DNA of 64,000 bases, from positions 1 through 64,000 of the forward strand of contig CALUYB010000008.1 in assembly GCA_944324905.1 (NCBI GenBank), read 5' to 3'. The position numbers and the translations under genes were made by a program. The notes beneath the pieces are model-generated. The model did not search any database and was not told the origin of the DNA. It worked only from the letters and a program-made list of their open reading frames with translations. Below, in pieces: positions 41,707 to 49,657 of the stretch (position 1 is its first letter; every line of letters starts with the position of its first letter). The DNA is from Candidatus Gastranaerophilales bacterium (GTDB lineage: Bacteria > Cyanobacteriota > Vampirovibrionia > Gastranaerophilales > Gastranaerophilaceae).

Positions 41707-41732
41707 AAAAAGCCCTCATATGAGGGCTTTTT
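41707..41732. terminator. Bidirectional terminator of glnA and the converging orphan
   Basis: A 26-nt perfect palindrome made of AAAAAGCCCTCAT and its complement ATGAGGGCTTTTT. It is followed on both strands by T runs, and its right edge touches the stop codon of the minus-strand gene at 41732. Confidence 0.9.
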
Positions 41733-42652
41733 TAATCAAAATTAAGTATATAATCAACAGTTTTTCCTGTTGAACCAAAATCTTTGTTTTTTATATATTT
41801 AATCATTTTGCCATCTTTAAAAACAATCCAACAGTCGCCTTTTTCATATGTTATTTCTCCATTAATGCTTCTGTAAAATCCATCCTCATATTCGCCTCTA
41901 TAGTTTTTTTCTGTATAGTTTCTTTTGCAAGATACAACTTTTCCGTTTTCAAATGCAAAAAGTTTTTTAAATTTTGTTTCATATGGATTTTGCTCCATAT
42001 CTACTATAACATCAGCTGGTTTATTATTAGAGTATCCATAAATTTTTGCATCTTTGCATAAGCCTATGCGATTATATGTACTGCTATCCAGAGCAAGGCT
42101 TTTTAATTCTTTGCCGTCAAATTCGTAACTTTCTTTATTGTATTGTGAATCCTTGAATTCTGTTCTTCCAATATTAACAACATAGTAGCTTTCGTTTTCA
42201 TCTTGATTTATGTATATTCTGTCAAAATCGCCATATTCAGACTTAGTTGGAGTCATTGTTATAATTTCGTCTGGGTTGCGAAAATATCTTTTGAATAATA
42301 AAGAACCGCTATTTTTGTCATATTGAGATGTCATTGTGATGTCGTCATTGAAAACACCTATTTTAAAAAAAGTGTCCTGATTTTCAAAATCTAAACCTGT
42401 GGGTTTAGCTAGTATATCTTCAATTTTTTGATAATATTTTTTAGACTTTTCTAAATAATGCTCTGCTTCTTTGTAGCATTTTTCTCCTTCTTTTTTCATT
42501 TCATTAATTGCAATTAGGGCTTTTTGCGCCTGTTGAATTGCTTCTTTGCGCCTAATTGCATCAAGAGAATTGTTGTTATCGTCGTTGTTTGCTTTTTGTG
42601 TCGAAGTAAAAGATTGTCTGTAGCTGTATGCGCTAAAGGGTGAAATTTTCAT
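41732..42652 (-). CDS. Unknown protein, MKIS-tag paralogue B
   Basis: A 306-residue protein of no recognised family. It begins MKISPFSAYSYRQSFTSTQK, then has a helical, charged coiled-coil segment at about 33-80 (QQAQKALIAINEMKKEGEKC, EAEHYLEKSKKYYQKIEDIL). A beta-rich body follows with repeated Y-D/N-x-x-G motifs (SQYDKNSGSLLFKRYF, FAFENGKVVSCKRNY, WIVFKDGKMIKYI). There is no signal peptide or membrane helix. It follows paralogue A (42692-43537) by 39 nt on the same strand and ends in the terminator shared with glnA. The design suggests a structural or exported protein rather than a metabolic enzyme. Confidence 0.78.
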   Translation of the reverse strand: MKISPFSAYSYRQSFTSTQKANNDDNNNSLDAIRRKEAIQQAQKALIAINEMKKEGEKCYKEAEHYLEKSKKYYQKIEDILAKPTGLDFENQDTFFKIGVFNDDITMTSQYDKNSGSLLFKRYFRNPDEIITMTPTKSEYGDFDRIYINQDENESYYVVNIGRTEFKDSQYNKESYEFDGKELKSLALDSSTYNRIGLCKDAKIYGYSNNKPADVIVDMEQNPYETKFKKLFAFENGKVVSCKRNYTEKNYRGEYEDGFYRSINGEITYEKGDCWIVFKDGKMIKYIKNKDFGSTGKTVDYILNFD

Positions 42653-42691
42653 ATTTTCTCCAAGATTTTAAGATGTTGTTAATTAAGACAT

Positions 42692-43537
42692 TTATTTTTC
42701 TACAAAATTTATCATTTCGCCGTTTTTAAAAGTTATAATGTAGTTGTCTTTTTCGTATATTTCTTCGCCAAGTTCGTTTTTATAGTAGCTTGCGTCATCT
42801 TTGTCTAAAGTGCTATTTTTTATATAATTTTTGCGGCTAATTACAAGTTCTCCATCTTTAAAAACAAAGGTCGACGCGGCTTTTATGAATTTTGTATTTT
42901 TTTGTGCGTCAAGTGAGATACTTATCGGTTCGCCATTGTAGTATCTATAGTTTTTGGCTTCGCTTGAGTTCATAATTCCGTTTGCGCTACTATCAATAGC
43001 GCATCTTTTTAATTGATTGCCTTGAAATTCGTAAACCTCTTTATTTTCTTCGTAATCAATACTTTCTTTTCTTCCAAGGTTAACTAGTGAATAGTTTTCA
43101 TTTTTGTTTAAATATACTCTGTCAAAGTAGTCTGAACCATAGATTGATGGTGCTACCATTACAATTTCATTATTTGGGGTAAAAAGCCTTTGAGAGATTA
43201 ATCCTCCTGCAATATCATAGTGAGAGATTGTTTTTGTACCATTAATATCTTTTGGTACAAAAATTGTATTCTCTGGAGCATATTCTAAACCCGTGGGGTC
43301 ATTTTTGATGCTTTTGATTTCTTGATAATACATTTTAGATTTTTCTAAATAATCTTTTGCATCTTGATAATTTTTTTGTGCCTCTTGTTTTAATTCATTA
43401 ATTTCTACAAGAGCCTCTTGTGCTTTTTGCTGTTTTTCGATATCTGTTAGTGAATTAGTTGTTTTGGTATTTTTTGGTTTTTGTGTCGAAGTAAAAGATT
43501 GTCTGTAGCTGTAAATATTAACTGGTGAAATTTTCAT
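42692..43537 (-). CDS. Unknown protein, MKIS-tag paralogue A
   Basis: A 281-residue tandem paralogue of the gene at 41732-42652. It shares the start MKISPVNIYSYRQSFTSTQK, the coiled coil (AQEALVEINELKQEAQKNYQ), a PTGLEY-type turn and the beta-repeat body (HYDIAGGLISQRLF, FVFKDGELVISRKNY, IITFKNGEMINFV). The bodies have diverged, yet 36 bp encoding the tag end are identical in both genes. It lies between the atp operon terminator and paralogue B, so the two genes may form a unit. No function can be assigned. Confidence 0.78.
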   Translation of the reverse strand: MKISPVNIYSYRQSFTSTQKPKNTKTTNSLTDIEKQQKAQEALVEINELKQEAQKNYQDAKDYLEKSKMYYQEIKSIKNDPTGLEYAPENTIFVPKDINGTKTISHYDIAGGLISQRLFTPNNEIVMVAPSIYGSDYFDRVYLNKNENYSLVNLGRKESIDYEENKEVYEFQGNQLKRCAIDSSANGIMNSSEAKNYRYYNGEPISISLDAQKNTKFIKAASTFVFKDGELVISRKNYIKNSTLDKDDASYYKNELGEEIYEKDNYIITFKNGEMINFVEK

Positions 43538-43561
43538 ATTTATATCCTTTGCATTAAAAAA

Positions 43562-43586
43562 TCAGGTGTTTGTATAAAACACCTGA
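43562..43586 (-). terminator. Intrinsic terminator of the atp operon
   Basis: TCAGGTGTTT pairs over 10 bp with its complement around a 5-nt loop, 20 nt past the atpG stop. On the minus strand it is followed by TTTTTT. Confidence 0.88.
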
Positions 43587-43605
43587 AAAAAATTTTTTGC
43601 AAAAA

Positions 43606-44565
43606 CTATTTTAGAGCATCTGCGCCTGAAACAACTTCGTTTAACTCTTGTGTAATTTGGGCTTGACGAGCTTTGTTGTAGTCAATTGTAAGCACTCTTA
43701 TCATTTCTTGAGCGTTATTTGTTGCGGCACTCATAGCCGTCATTCTTGAGGCGAGTTCTGAGGCTTGCGCTTCTAAAAACGCTTGAAAAATGATGTTTGC
43801 AATATACATAGGAACTACTTTTTGTAAAATTGAACATAAATCAGGGATAAATTCTGTCAGCGGGTCTATTTTATGCACGCTTTCCCTATGAGTTACATTA
43901 TGTTCTTCATCAAATTCTTTTTTATGGAATTCTTTAATAACTACAGGCAAAAGTGTCCATTTTTCAACCTTGTAGGTCATCATATTCTGGTATCTTGTTG
44001 TAATTAATTCAATTGAATCAATTTCGCCATTGACATATTCTGCTGCTAAGTCTTCGGCTAAAACAAGCGAACTTGTTGAATCAGGGTTATCCATAATGCT
44101 TGTATATACATTTTTAATTTCAAAATCAAGGTTTCTTGTGGCGTTTTTAAGTGCCGCATGTGCTTTTTGCCCTACAAGATAGAGTTTTACTTTTTTGCCT
44201 TCTTCAAGAGTTTTTTTAATTTCATTTAAAGTAAATCTTACTATGTTTGCACTGTATGCTCCTGCAAGTCCTTTGTTTGAGGACATTACAACAAAACCTA
44301 CTGTCTTAATTTCCCTTTTTTCAAGTAGTTTTGGGTAATTATCTATTGCGCGTTCGGTTTTTATGGGTTCAAAATTGCCGCCTGATGTTGCTTTAAACAC
44401 TCTTGTGAACATTTTAAATAGTTCAAATGTAAAAGGACGCGACATCTTAACGGCATTTTCAGCTTTTTTTACTTTTGCCGCTGCAACCATTTTCATTGCA
44501 CGTGTTATTTTTTGAGTGTTTTGTACGCTTGTTATTCTGTCTTTTATGTTTCTTAAATTTGACAC
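43606..44565 (-). CDS. atpG: ATP synthase gamma subunit
   Basis: Gamma is the central rotor shaft of F1. The 319-residue protein is about 30 residues longer than the E. coli subunit. The N-terminal helix starts SNLRNIKDRITSVQNTQKIT and KAMKMVAAAKVKKA-like (TRAMKMVAAAKVKKAENAVK). The C-terminal helix (SRMTAMSAATNNAQEMIRVL, YNKARQAQITQELNEVVSGA) is highly conserved. Extra residues before the C-terminal helix (HKKEFDEEHNVTHRESVHKI) lie where cyanobacterial and chloroplast gamma carry their insertion, but no Cys pair is present, so thiol control is not expected. It ends the operon; beta and epsilon are not encoded here. Confidence 0.96.
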   Translation of the reverse strand: MSNLRNIKDRITSVQNTQKITRAMKMVAAAKVKKAENAVKMSRPFTFELFKMFTRVFKATSGGNFEPIKTERAIDNYPKLLEKREIKTVGFVVMSSNKGLAGAYSANIVRFTLNEIKKTLEEGKKVKLYLVGQKAHAALKNATRNLDFEIKNVYTSIMDNPDSTSSLVLAEDLAAEYVNGEIDSIELITTRYQNMMTYKVEKWTLLPVVIKEFHKKEFDEEHNVTHRESVHKIDPLTEFIPDLCSILQKVVPMYIANIIFQAFLEAQASELASRMTAMSAATNNAQEMIRVLTIDYNKARQAQITQELNEVVSGADALK

Positions 44566-44567
44566 TT

Positions 44568-46091
44568 TTAATCCTTTTTAAAGATATTTTCTTTAAATTT
44601 CTTTAGATGATTTTTTAGATTTTCTTTGTCATTGTCATCTAAAGCTGCACCGTTGTTGAGTTTTTCCTCAAGCTCTTTTAAGTTTGAAACAAAATATTCA
44701 AACCATTGATTTTTAAAGTCTTGAATATCTTTGTTTTCAACATCATCAAGGAAACCTTCGTTGCCTGCAAAAAGTATTGTTACTTGCTTTGCAACACTTA
44801 GAGGGTTGTATTGAGGCTGAATAAGAATTTGCGTTAATTTTTCACCCTTTAGCAATTGTGCACGCGTTGTTGGGTCTAAGTCTGAGGCAAACTGTGCAAA
44901 TGCTGCAAGTTCGCGATACTGAGCAAGGTCAAGACGCAACTGCCCCGCAACTTGCTTAATACCTTTTGTTTGAGCAGCACCGCCAACACGAGAAACCGAG
45001 ATACCTGCGTTAATTGCCGGTCTTTGACCTGCGTTAAAGAGGTTTGACTCAAGGAATATTTGACCGTCAGTAATTGAAATTACATTTGTTGGAATGTACG
45101 CTGATACGTCCCCTGCTTGTGTTTCGATGATTGGCAAAGCTGTGATTGAGCCGCCGCCAAGTTCATCTGATAATTTACAAGCTCTTTCCAATAATCTTGA
45201 GTGAAGATAGAAAACATCCCCGGGGTATGCTTCACGTCCTGGTGGTCTTCTTAAAAGCAAACTCATTGCACGGTATGCCTGTGCGTGTTTTGTTAAATCG
45301 TCATATACAATAAGTACATCTTTTCCTTGTTCCAAGAATTCTTCGCCGACAGCACAACCTGCAAAAGGTGCAATATACTGTAATGGTGCACTTTCATTTG
45401 CTGCAGCTGAAACAATTATTGTATATTCCATTGCGCCGTGTTCTTCAAGAGTTTTTGCTAACTGCGCCACAGTTGAAGTTTTTTGACCTATTGCAACGTA
45501 AATACAAATTACATTTTGCCCTTTTTGGTTTAGTATTGTATCTATTGCAATGGCTGTTTTACCTGTTTGTCTATCACCAATAATTAATTCCCTTTGACCT
45601 CTGCCTATTGGTGTTAGTGCATCAATTGCAGTTAAGCCTGTTTGCAGAGGCTGGTGAACTGATTTTCTTGTAATAATCCCCGGGGCAACACGCTCGATTG
45701 GTCTTGTTTTTGTTGTTTCGATATCGCCTTTGCCATCGATTGGCTTACCTGTCGGGTCTATAATTCTTCCTATAAGCTCGTCGCCAACAGGAATTGAAGC
45801 AATTCTTCCTGTTGATTTAACTTGCATACCTTCTTTAATTTTTGTATATTCACCTAAAATTACGACACCAACGTTATCTTCTTCAAGGTTTAAAGTAATT
45901 CCAAGTGTTCCTTCTCCGTCTTGAAATTCAACAAGTTCTGATGCCATTACGTTTTTAAGTCCGTAAATACGCGAAATACCGTCTGATATTTCAAGTACTG
46001 TTCCAACATTTGAAACTTCAGTTACAGATTCAAAGTTTTGGATTTTTTCTCGAATGATAGAACTTATTTCATCCGGTTTGATTGCTACCAT
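44568..46091 (-). CDS. atpA: ATP synthase alpha subunit
   Basis: Alpha is the non-catalytic nucleotide-binding subunit of F1, with 507 residues. The Walker A loop is [14 protein letters not shown], and the family signature [20 protein letters not shown] is intact. [20 protein letters not shown] marks the N-terminal beta barrel. The start lies 12 nt after atpH and the end 2 nt before atpG. Confidence 0.98.
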   Translation of the reverse strand: MVAIKPDEISSIIREKIQNFESVTEVSNVGTVLEISDGISRIYGLKNVMASELVEFQDGEGTLGITLNLEEDNVGVVILGEYTKIKEGMQVKSTGRIASIPVGDELIGRIIDPTGKPIDGKGDIETTKTRPIERVAPGIITRKSVHQPLQTGLTAIDALTPIGRGQRELIIGDRQTGKTAIAIDTILNQKGQNVICIYVAIGQKTSTVAQLAKTLEEHGAMEYTIIVSAAANESAPLQYIAPFAGCAVGEEFLEQGKDVLIVYDDLTKHAQAYRAMSLLLRRPPGREAYPGDVFYLHSRLLERACKLSDELGGGSITALPIIETQAGDVSAYIPTNVISITDGQIFLESNLFNAGQRPAINAGISVSRVGGAAQTKGIKQVAGQLRLDLAQYRELAAFAQFASDLDPTTRAQLLKGEKLTQILIQPQYNPLSVAKQVTILFAGNEGFLDDVENKDIQDFKNQWFEYFVSNLKELEEKLNNGAALDDNDKENLKNHLKKFKENIFKKD

Positions 46092-46102
46092 ATTTTTCCC
46101 TC

Positions 46103-46651
46103 TTATTTTGTTATTGCATTTTTAAATTTGTTTATTTTTCCGCTAACCGATGTATCAAAGACATCATCGCCCATCTTATAGACAAGACCTGCTATAATTT
46201 CATCTTTTACATCGTAGTTAACTATTATTTCTTTGTTTAAAATTTGTGATAATTTATTTTTTATTTGTTCTTTGTAATTATCATCAAGCTCAATTGCAGA
46301 TATAATTTCAACTTTTGATACGTTATTGATTTTATCCAGTAAATTATTGTAGATTTTTATAATTTCAAAAATTAAATTAAAGCGATTTTTTCTGATAAGT
46401 AATTTTAGAAAATTTATAATTATCTCATCTGTATCATTTACAAAAATAGCATCTATCACTGCTTCTTTGTCGTTAGCTGAAATTATTGGGTTAATAAGTG
46501 CTTGATAAAGCTCGTCTGATGATTTTAAAATAGTTTTAACGTTTTCAAGATTTTGATATATAGCACTATTTTCGAGCTTGTTTTCATTATTCAGCCCGAT
46601 TAAAGACTTTGCATATCTTGTTGCTATTGATTGATTTTCGCTTTTATTCAT
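46103..46651 (-). CDS. atpH: ATP synthase delta subunit
   Basis: Delta connects F1 to the peripheral stalk. The 182-residue protein starts [15 protein letters not shown], the normal delta N-terminal helix (A..YA.AL). It ends with [20 protein letters not shown], which matches the family pattern 'G..I.iGd.viD.S.....l'. The middle is divergent. It overlaps atpF by 8 nt. Confidence 0.92.
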   Translation of the reverse strand: MNKSENQSIATRYAKSLIGLNNENKLENSAIYQNLENVKTILKSSDELYQALINPIISANDKEAVIDAIFVNDTDEIIINFLKLLIRKNRFNLIFEIIKIYNNLLDKINNVSKVEIISAIELDDNYKEQIKNKLSQILNKEIIVNYDVKDEIIAGLVYKMGDDVFDTSVSGKINKFKNAITK

Positions 46652-47147
46652 TGGTTTTTAACCTATCGAGTTCGTCTATACTTTTTTGTATAAAATCATT
46701 GTGATACTGAGGTTTTTCTTTTAGGGTATTTTTGATGTGATTTTTTGCGACCTCTAAAGACGCAAGAGCAGTTTTTTGCGTAAGGTTTAGGGCAACTTTT
46801 TTGCTTTCAAATTCCATTACCTTTTTTGCGTTTTGCTCTATGTTTTTTGCCTGTAAATCTGCGTCTTTAAGTATCTTTTCGCCCATAAGCTCGGCACTTT
46901 TTTGTGCATTGTCAAAAATTTCTTTTACTTCATTTGCGATGTTTTTTATTGTTTCGTTTGCCTTTTGCAGCTCAACTTTAGAATTTTCTTTTTCTAAATC
47001 AGAATTTTCAACGGTTTCTTTTACTTTTAAGCAAGCTTTTTCTATGAGATTTCCCACTTTGAAAAATTTTATTGCAAAAATTATTAACCCCAAAAGGATT
47101 AAAAAGTTAAAAGCGTTTGATTTTACAATTAGTGTCCAAATTTCCAT
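46644..47147 (-). CDS. atpF: ATP synthase b subunit
   Basis: This is one of two different peripheral-stalk subunits. It has 167 residues with a single N-terminal membrane helix (NAFNFLILLGLIIFAIKFFK) and then a long charged coiled coil (EKENSKVELQKANETIKNIA). By position, immediately before delta, this is the b (AtpF) member of the b'/b pair found in Cyanobacteria, chloroplasts and alphaproteobacteria. It probably forms a heterodimer with the product of the next upstream gene. Confidence 0.9.
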   Translation of the reverse strand: MEIWTLIVKSNAFNFLILLGLIIFAIKFFKVGNLIEKACLKVKETVENSDLEKENSKVELQKANETIKNIANEVKEIFDNAQKSAELMGEKILKDADLQAKNIEQNAKKVMEFESKKVALNLTQKTALASLEVAKNHIKNTLKEKPQYHNDFIQKSIDELDRLKTNE

Positions 47148-47151
47148 AGAA

Positions 47152-47622
47152 TTATTCCTGCATTATTTTTTCTACAAGATTATTATCAACATCAGCTATT
47201 TTTTCTTCAGCATTTAAAAATTTATCGCTAATCATTTGTGCTAAATTTTTAATTTCACCCTTGAGGGCAGCTTTTGCCTCATTGCTTTCATTTAGTGTTT
47301 GCAATCTTTGTGCCTCAATACTTTCTTTTGCCTGATGTTTAGCGTTTTTTGTTATTTCGTCTTTTTTGTTTTTAGCTGCGTTAACTTGTGCGTCAACTTT
47401 TTCTTTGGCTTCAAACCTTGCTTTTGAAAGTTTATTTTTTCTGTCTTGCAAAATGGTTTTTGTCTTTTGGGCGTTGTCTTTTGCTTCATCATAGTTGTCA
47501 TCAATATATTTTTTACGTTTTTGAACAATATCATTAATTGGTTTATACAAAATGATATTCATTATAAACGTAAAAATTATAAAGCTTATGAATGCAACTA
47601 TAAAAGTGCCGTTGAATTCCAT
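47152..47622 (-). CDS. atpG': ATP synthase b' subunit
   Basis: The second peripheral-stalk subunit, with 156 residues. One N-terminal membrane helix (FIVAFISFIIFTFIMNIILY) is followed by KPINDIVQKRKKYIDDNYDE, the usual b' post-membrane sequence, and then a coiled coil rich in Ala, Lys and Glu. It lies between c and b, the cyanobacterial order. Its presence with a separate b gene is one of the better lineage markers in the window. Confidence 0.9.
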   Translation of the reverse strand: MEFNGTFIVAFISFIIFTFIMNIILYKPINDIVQKRKKYIDDNYDEAKDNAQKTKTILQDRKNKLSKARFEAKEKVDAQVNAAKNKKDEITKNAKHQAKESIEAQRLQTLNESNEAKAALKGEIKNLAQMISDKFLNAEEKIADVDNNLVEKIMQE

Positions 47623-47644
47623 TTTTTAAGACTTGCCTTTCTAA

Positions 47645-47890
47645 TTAACCCAAAAGTTGAAGTGCTATAAACAAAGCATAAATTGCTGTTGCTTCAGCAA
47701 GACCAAGACCGATAATGAAGTTAATAAATGCTTTACCTGCAATTTCAGGTTGTCTTGCCATAGACTCAAGCATACCTTTTGTTGCAATACCAATACCAAT
47801 ACCGCCGCCTATTGCACCAAAGCCGATTGCAATACCTGCGCCTAATTTGCTAAATGCTGCAACTTCAGTTGCTAATTGTTCTACTGCCAT
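47645..47890 (-). CDS. atpE: ATP synthase c subunit
   Basis: Forms the rotor ring in the membrane. The 81-residue protein has two helices joined by the conserved loop ESMARQPEIAGK. The ion-binding carboxylate is the Glu in GLGLAEATAIYAL of helix 2. Sodium-specific rings carry Gln in helix 1 (GQG) and Ser right after the Glu. Here the positions are Ile (GIGIGIATKG) and Ala, so proton coupling is the better inference. A good Shine-Dalgarno (AAGGAG) precedes it, as expected for a subunit needed in many copies. Confidence 0.96.
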   Translation of the reverse strand: MAVEQLATEVAAFSKLGAGIAIGFGAIGGGIGIGIATKGMLESMARQPEIAGKAFINFIIGLGLAEATAIYALFIALQLLG

Positions 47891-47906
47891 AGTTTTCTCC
47901 TTTATT

Positions 47907-48590
47907 TTATTCTTCTTTATTTACCGCTAAAGCTATGTAAGTTGTTGAAAGCAGCGTGAATACCAGTGCTTGAATTAATGCTACAAAAATTTCAAATGCC
48001 ATAAATGGAAGTGGCACAAAATATGCACACATGCTTGCAAAAGTGAAAACCAGAATTTCACCTGCTAAGATGTTTGCAAAAAGTCGCAGTGCAAGTGAAA
48101 ATGGTCTTACAAATAATTCCAGTAAATCAACAAGTGCAATCATTATGCCGTCGATTTTAAAGTTATGTATGAAAAATTTAAAGCCTTTTGCTTTAATTCC
48201 GTAGAATATATAATAAATTGACACTACAATTGCCATTGCAGCAGTCATATTTATGTCGTTATTAGGAGAGGCAAGTTCGCATTGGTGAAGGTGTATAAGC
48301 CTCCAAGGAAGTTGTCCTATAAGGTTTGCAGTTAAGATAAACATAAAAAGGGTAAGTAAAAGCGGCAAGTGTTTTTTGGCTTCATTTTTACCCATATTCG
48401 AACTTGCAATATCTGAAAAATAACTGATTATTCCCTCAAAAACAACTTGCAACTTATTTGGAATTAATGATAATTTTCTTGTTGCAATAAATGACACAAT
48501 TATAAGCAATGCCATAGTAAACCACATTGTTATTAAAGTGTCTAAATTAACATTCATACCTAGAAATTGAGCGTTTAAATGCTCTGTCAT
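47907..48590 (-). CDS. atpB: ATP synthase a subunit
   Basis: The stator membrane subunit that carries ions to the c ring. It has 227 residues and five to six membrane helices. The essential Arg lies in RPFSLALRLFANILAGEI, and the C-terminal helix is IFVALIQALVFTLLSTTYIA. It is the first visible gene of the operon; no atpI (Atp1) gene lies upstream in the 320-nt gap. Confidence 0.95.
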   Translation of the reverse strand: MTEHLNAQFLGMNVNLDTLITMWFTMALLIIVSFIATRKLSLIPNKLQVVFEGIISYFSDIASSNMGKNEAKKHLPLLLTLFMFILTANLIGQLPWRLIHLHQCELASPNNDINMTAAMAIVVSIYYIFYGIKAKGFKFFIHNFKIDGIMIALVDLLELFVRPFSLALRLFANILAGEILVFTFASMCAYFVPLPFMAFEIFVALIQALVFTLLSTTYIALAVNKEE

Positions 48591-48911
48591 GATATTACCC
48601 TATATTTGCTTCTTGTCCAATAATACACTTAAAGGCAATATTTGTTTTGGTCTGTTTGGAGGAGAAATTAAAAAAAATTCCTCCTTCTAAAAATTAGTAG
48701 GATTGACAAGGGCAAAAAATATTGTGAAATTTGCATAAATCCCGTTTTCTAAATCTTAAGATCTAGTTCTTATTATCCGCCCCAAATGCCCTAAAATTAA
48801 ATCTTTCAATTGATGAATAAATCATCTTAAGGGGGTATATATAAAATTGTAAGGGGTAAAAAATAGCCCGTTAAGTGTAAAAAAATAATTAGGGATAAAG
48901 TGGAGGAGAAT
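48591..48911. promoter_or_regulatory. Divergent promoter region between atpB and the response regulator
   Basis: A 320-nt gap with no gene. It must hold the promoters of the atp operon (minus) and of the two-component/flagellar operon (plus). Near the atp side, GGAGGA (48658-48663) and TCCTCC (48679-48684) form an inverted repeat around an A-rich loop. Such a hairpin in the atp leader could act as an attenuator or sequester a Shine-Dalgarno-like sequence. TTGACA at 48703-48708 has no matching -10 box at normal spacing. I see no confident promoter pair. Confidence 0.5.
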
Positions 48912-49622
48912 ATGAGGAGAGCTGATTTTAAAAGAAAGACAAGAGTAATTGTAGTGGATGATAATTATGATCATGCATCAGGTATTCGTGAATTGATTAA
49001 TCTTGAACAGGATTATGAAGTTATAGCTAATGCCGGCAATGTAAATGTTGCTATTTCTCTTATTAAAAAATATCAGCCCGACATTGTTTTAATGGACATT
49101 AATATGCCTGAAACAGACGGTATTACGGCAATTAGTGAAATTGAAAAGTTAGGCCTTAAAACAAGAATTATTGCTCTAACCGGTTATGATGAGGCTGATT
49201 TAATTTATCGTGCTATGAAAATCGGCGCAAAAGGCTATATTTTAAAAACAATGGCGTCTGCTCAGCTTATTCGCGCATTGGATGAAGTTTCAATGGGCAA
49301 AATTTATCTTCCTTCAGTACTTTGTTCTAAATTCTTTGAATATTTTCAAGCAGCTGAACGCAATGAAAAGGCTTATAATGCCACAGATGATGAAGAAAAT
49401 CTTCTTAATTATTTAACAAATCGTGAAGAAGAAGTGCTTGGTCTTTTAACAGAAGGTATTACTTACAAAGGTGTTGCTCAACAGCTCTTTATTTCAGAAA
49501 CAACTGTTAAAACGCACGTAAATAATATTTTCCAAAAATTACAGGTAAATGACAGAACACAAGCTGTATTGTATGCAATTAACAAAGGTTTTAGTGCAAA
49601 GAAAAAAGCAAAAATTGCATAA
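48912..49622 (+). CDS. NarL/FixJ-family response regulator leading the flagellar operon
   Basis: A 236-residue transcriptional regulator. The receiver domain has VVDDNYDHASG, the phosphoacceptor D62 in DIVLMDINMPETDG and the Lys in GYILKTMAS. The C-terminal LuxR-type helix-turn-helix reads LTNREEEVLGLL, then ISETTVKTHVNNIFQKLQ. ATG 48912 is used because GGAGGAG stands directly upstream; a GTG 12 nt earlier overlaps that site. The kinase gene follows after 35 nt, then flgB, so the pair most likely controls the flagellar operon it heads. It resembles the orphan regulator at 1443-2135 in architecture. Confidence 0.92.
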   Translation: MRRADFKRKTRVIVVDDNYDHASGIRELINLEQDYEVIANAGNVNVAISLIKKYQPDIVLMDINMPETDGITAISEIEKLGLKTRIIALTGYDEADLIYRAMKIGAKGYILKTMASAQLIRALDEVSMGKIYLPSVLCSKFFEYFQAAERNEKAYNATDDEENLLNYLTNREEEVLGLLTEGITYKGVAQQLFISETTVKTHVNNIFQKLQVNDRTQAVLYAINKGFSAKKKAKIA

Positions 49623-49657
49623 TGGCTTTTGGCAAAAGTTAAAAATGGTGAGTTTAG

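Noticed and set aside
46801-47217. 138-residue ORF antisense to the ATP synthase b genes
   Set aside because: Ser/Phe-rich mirror of the coiled-coil codons; spans two real genes.
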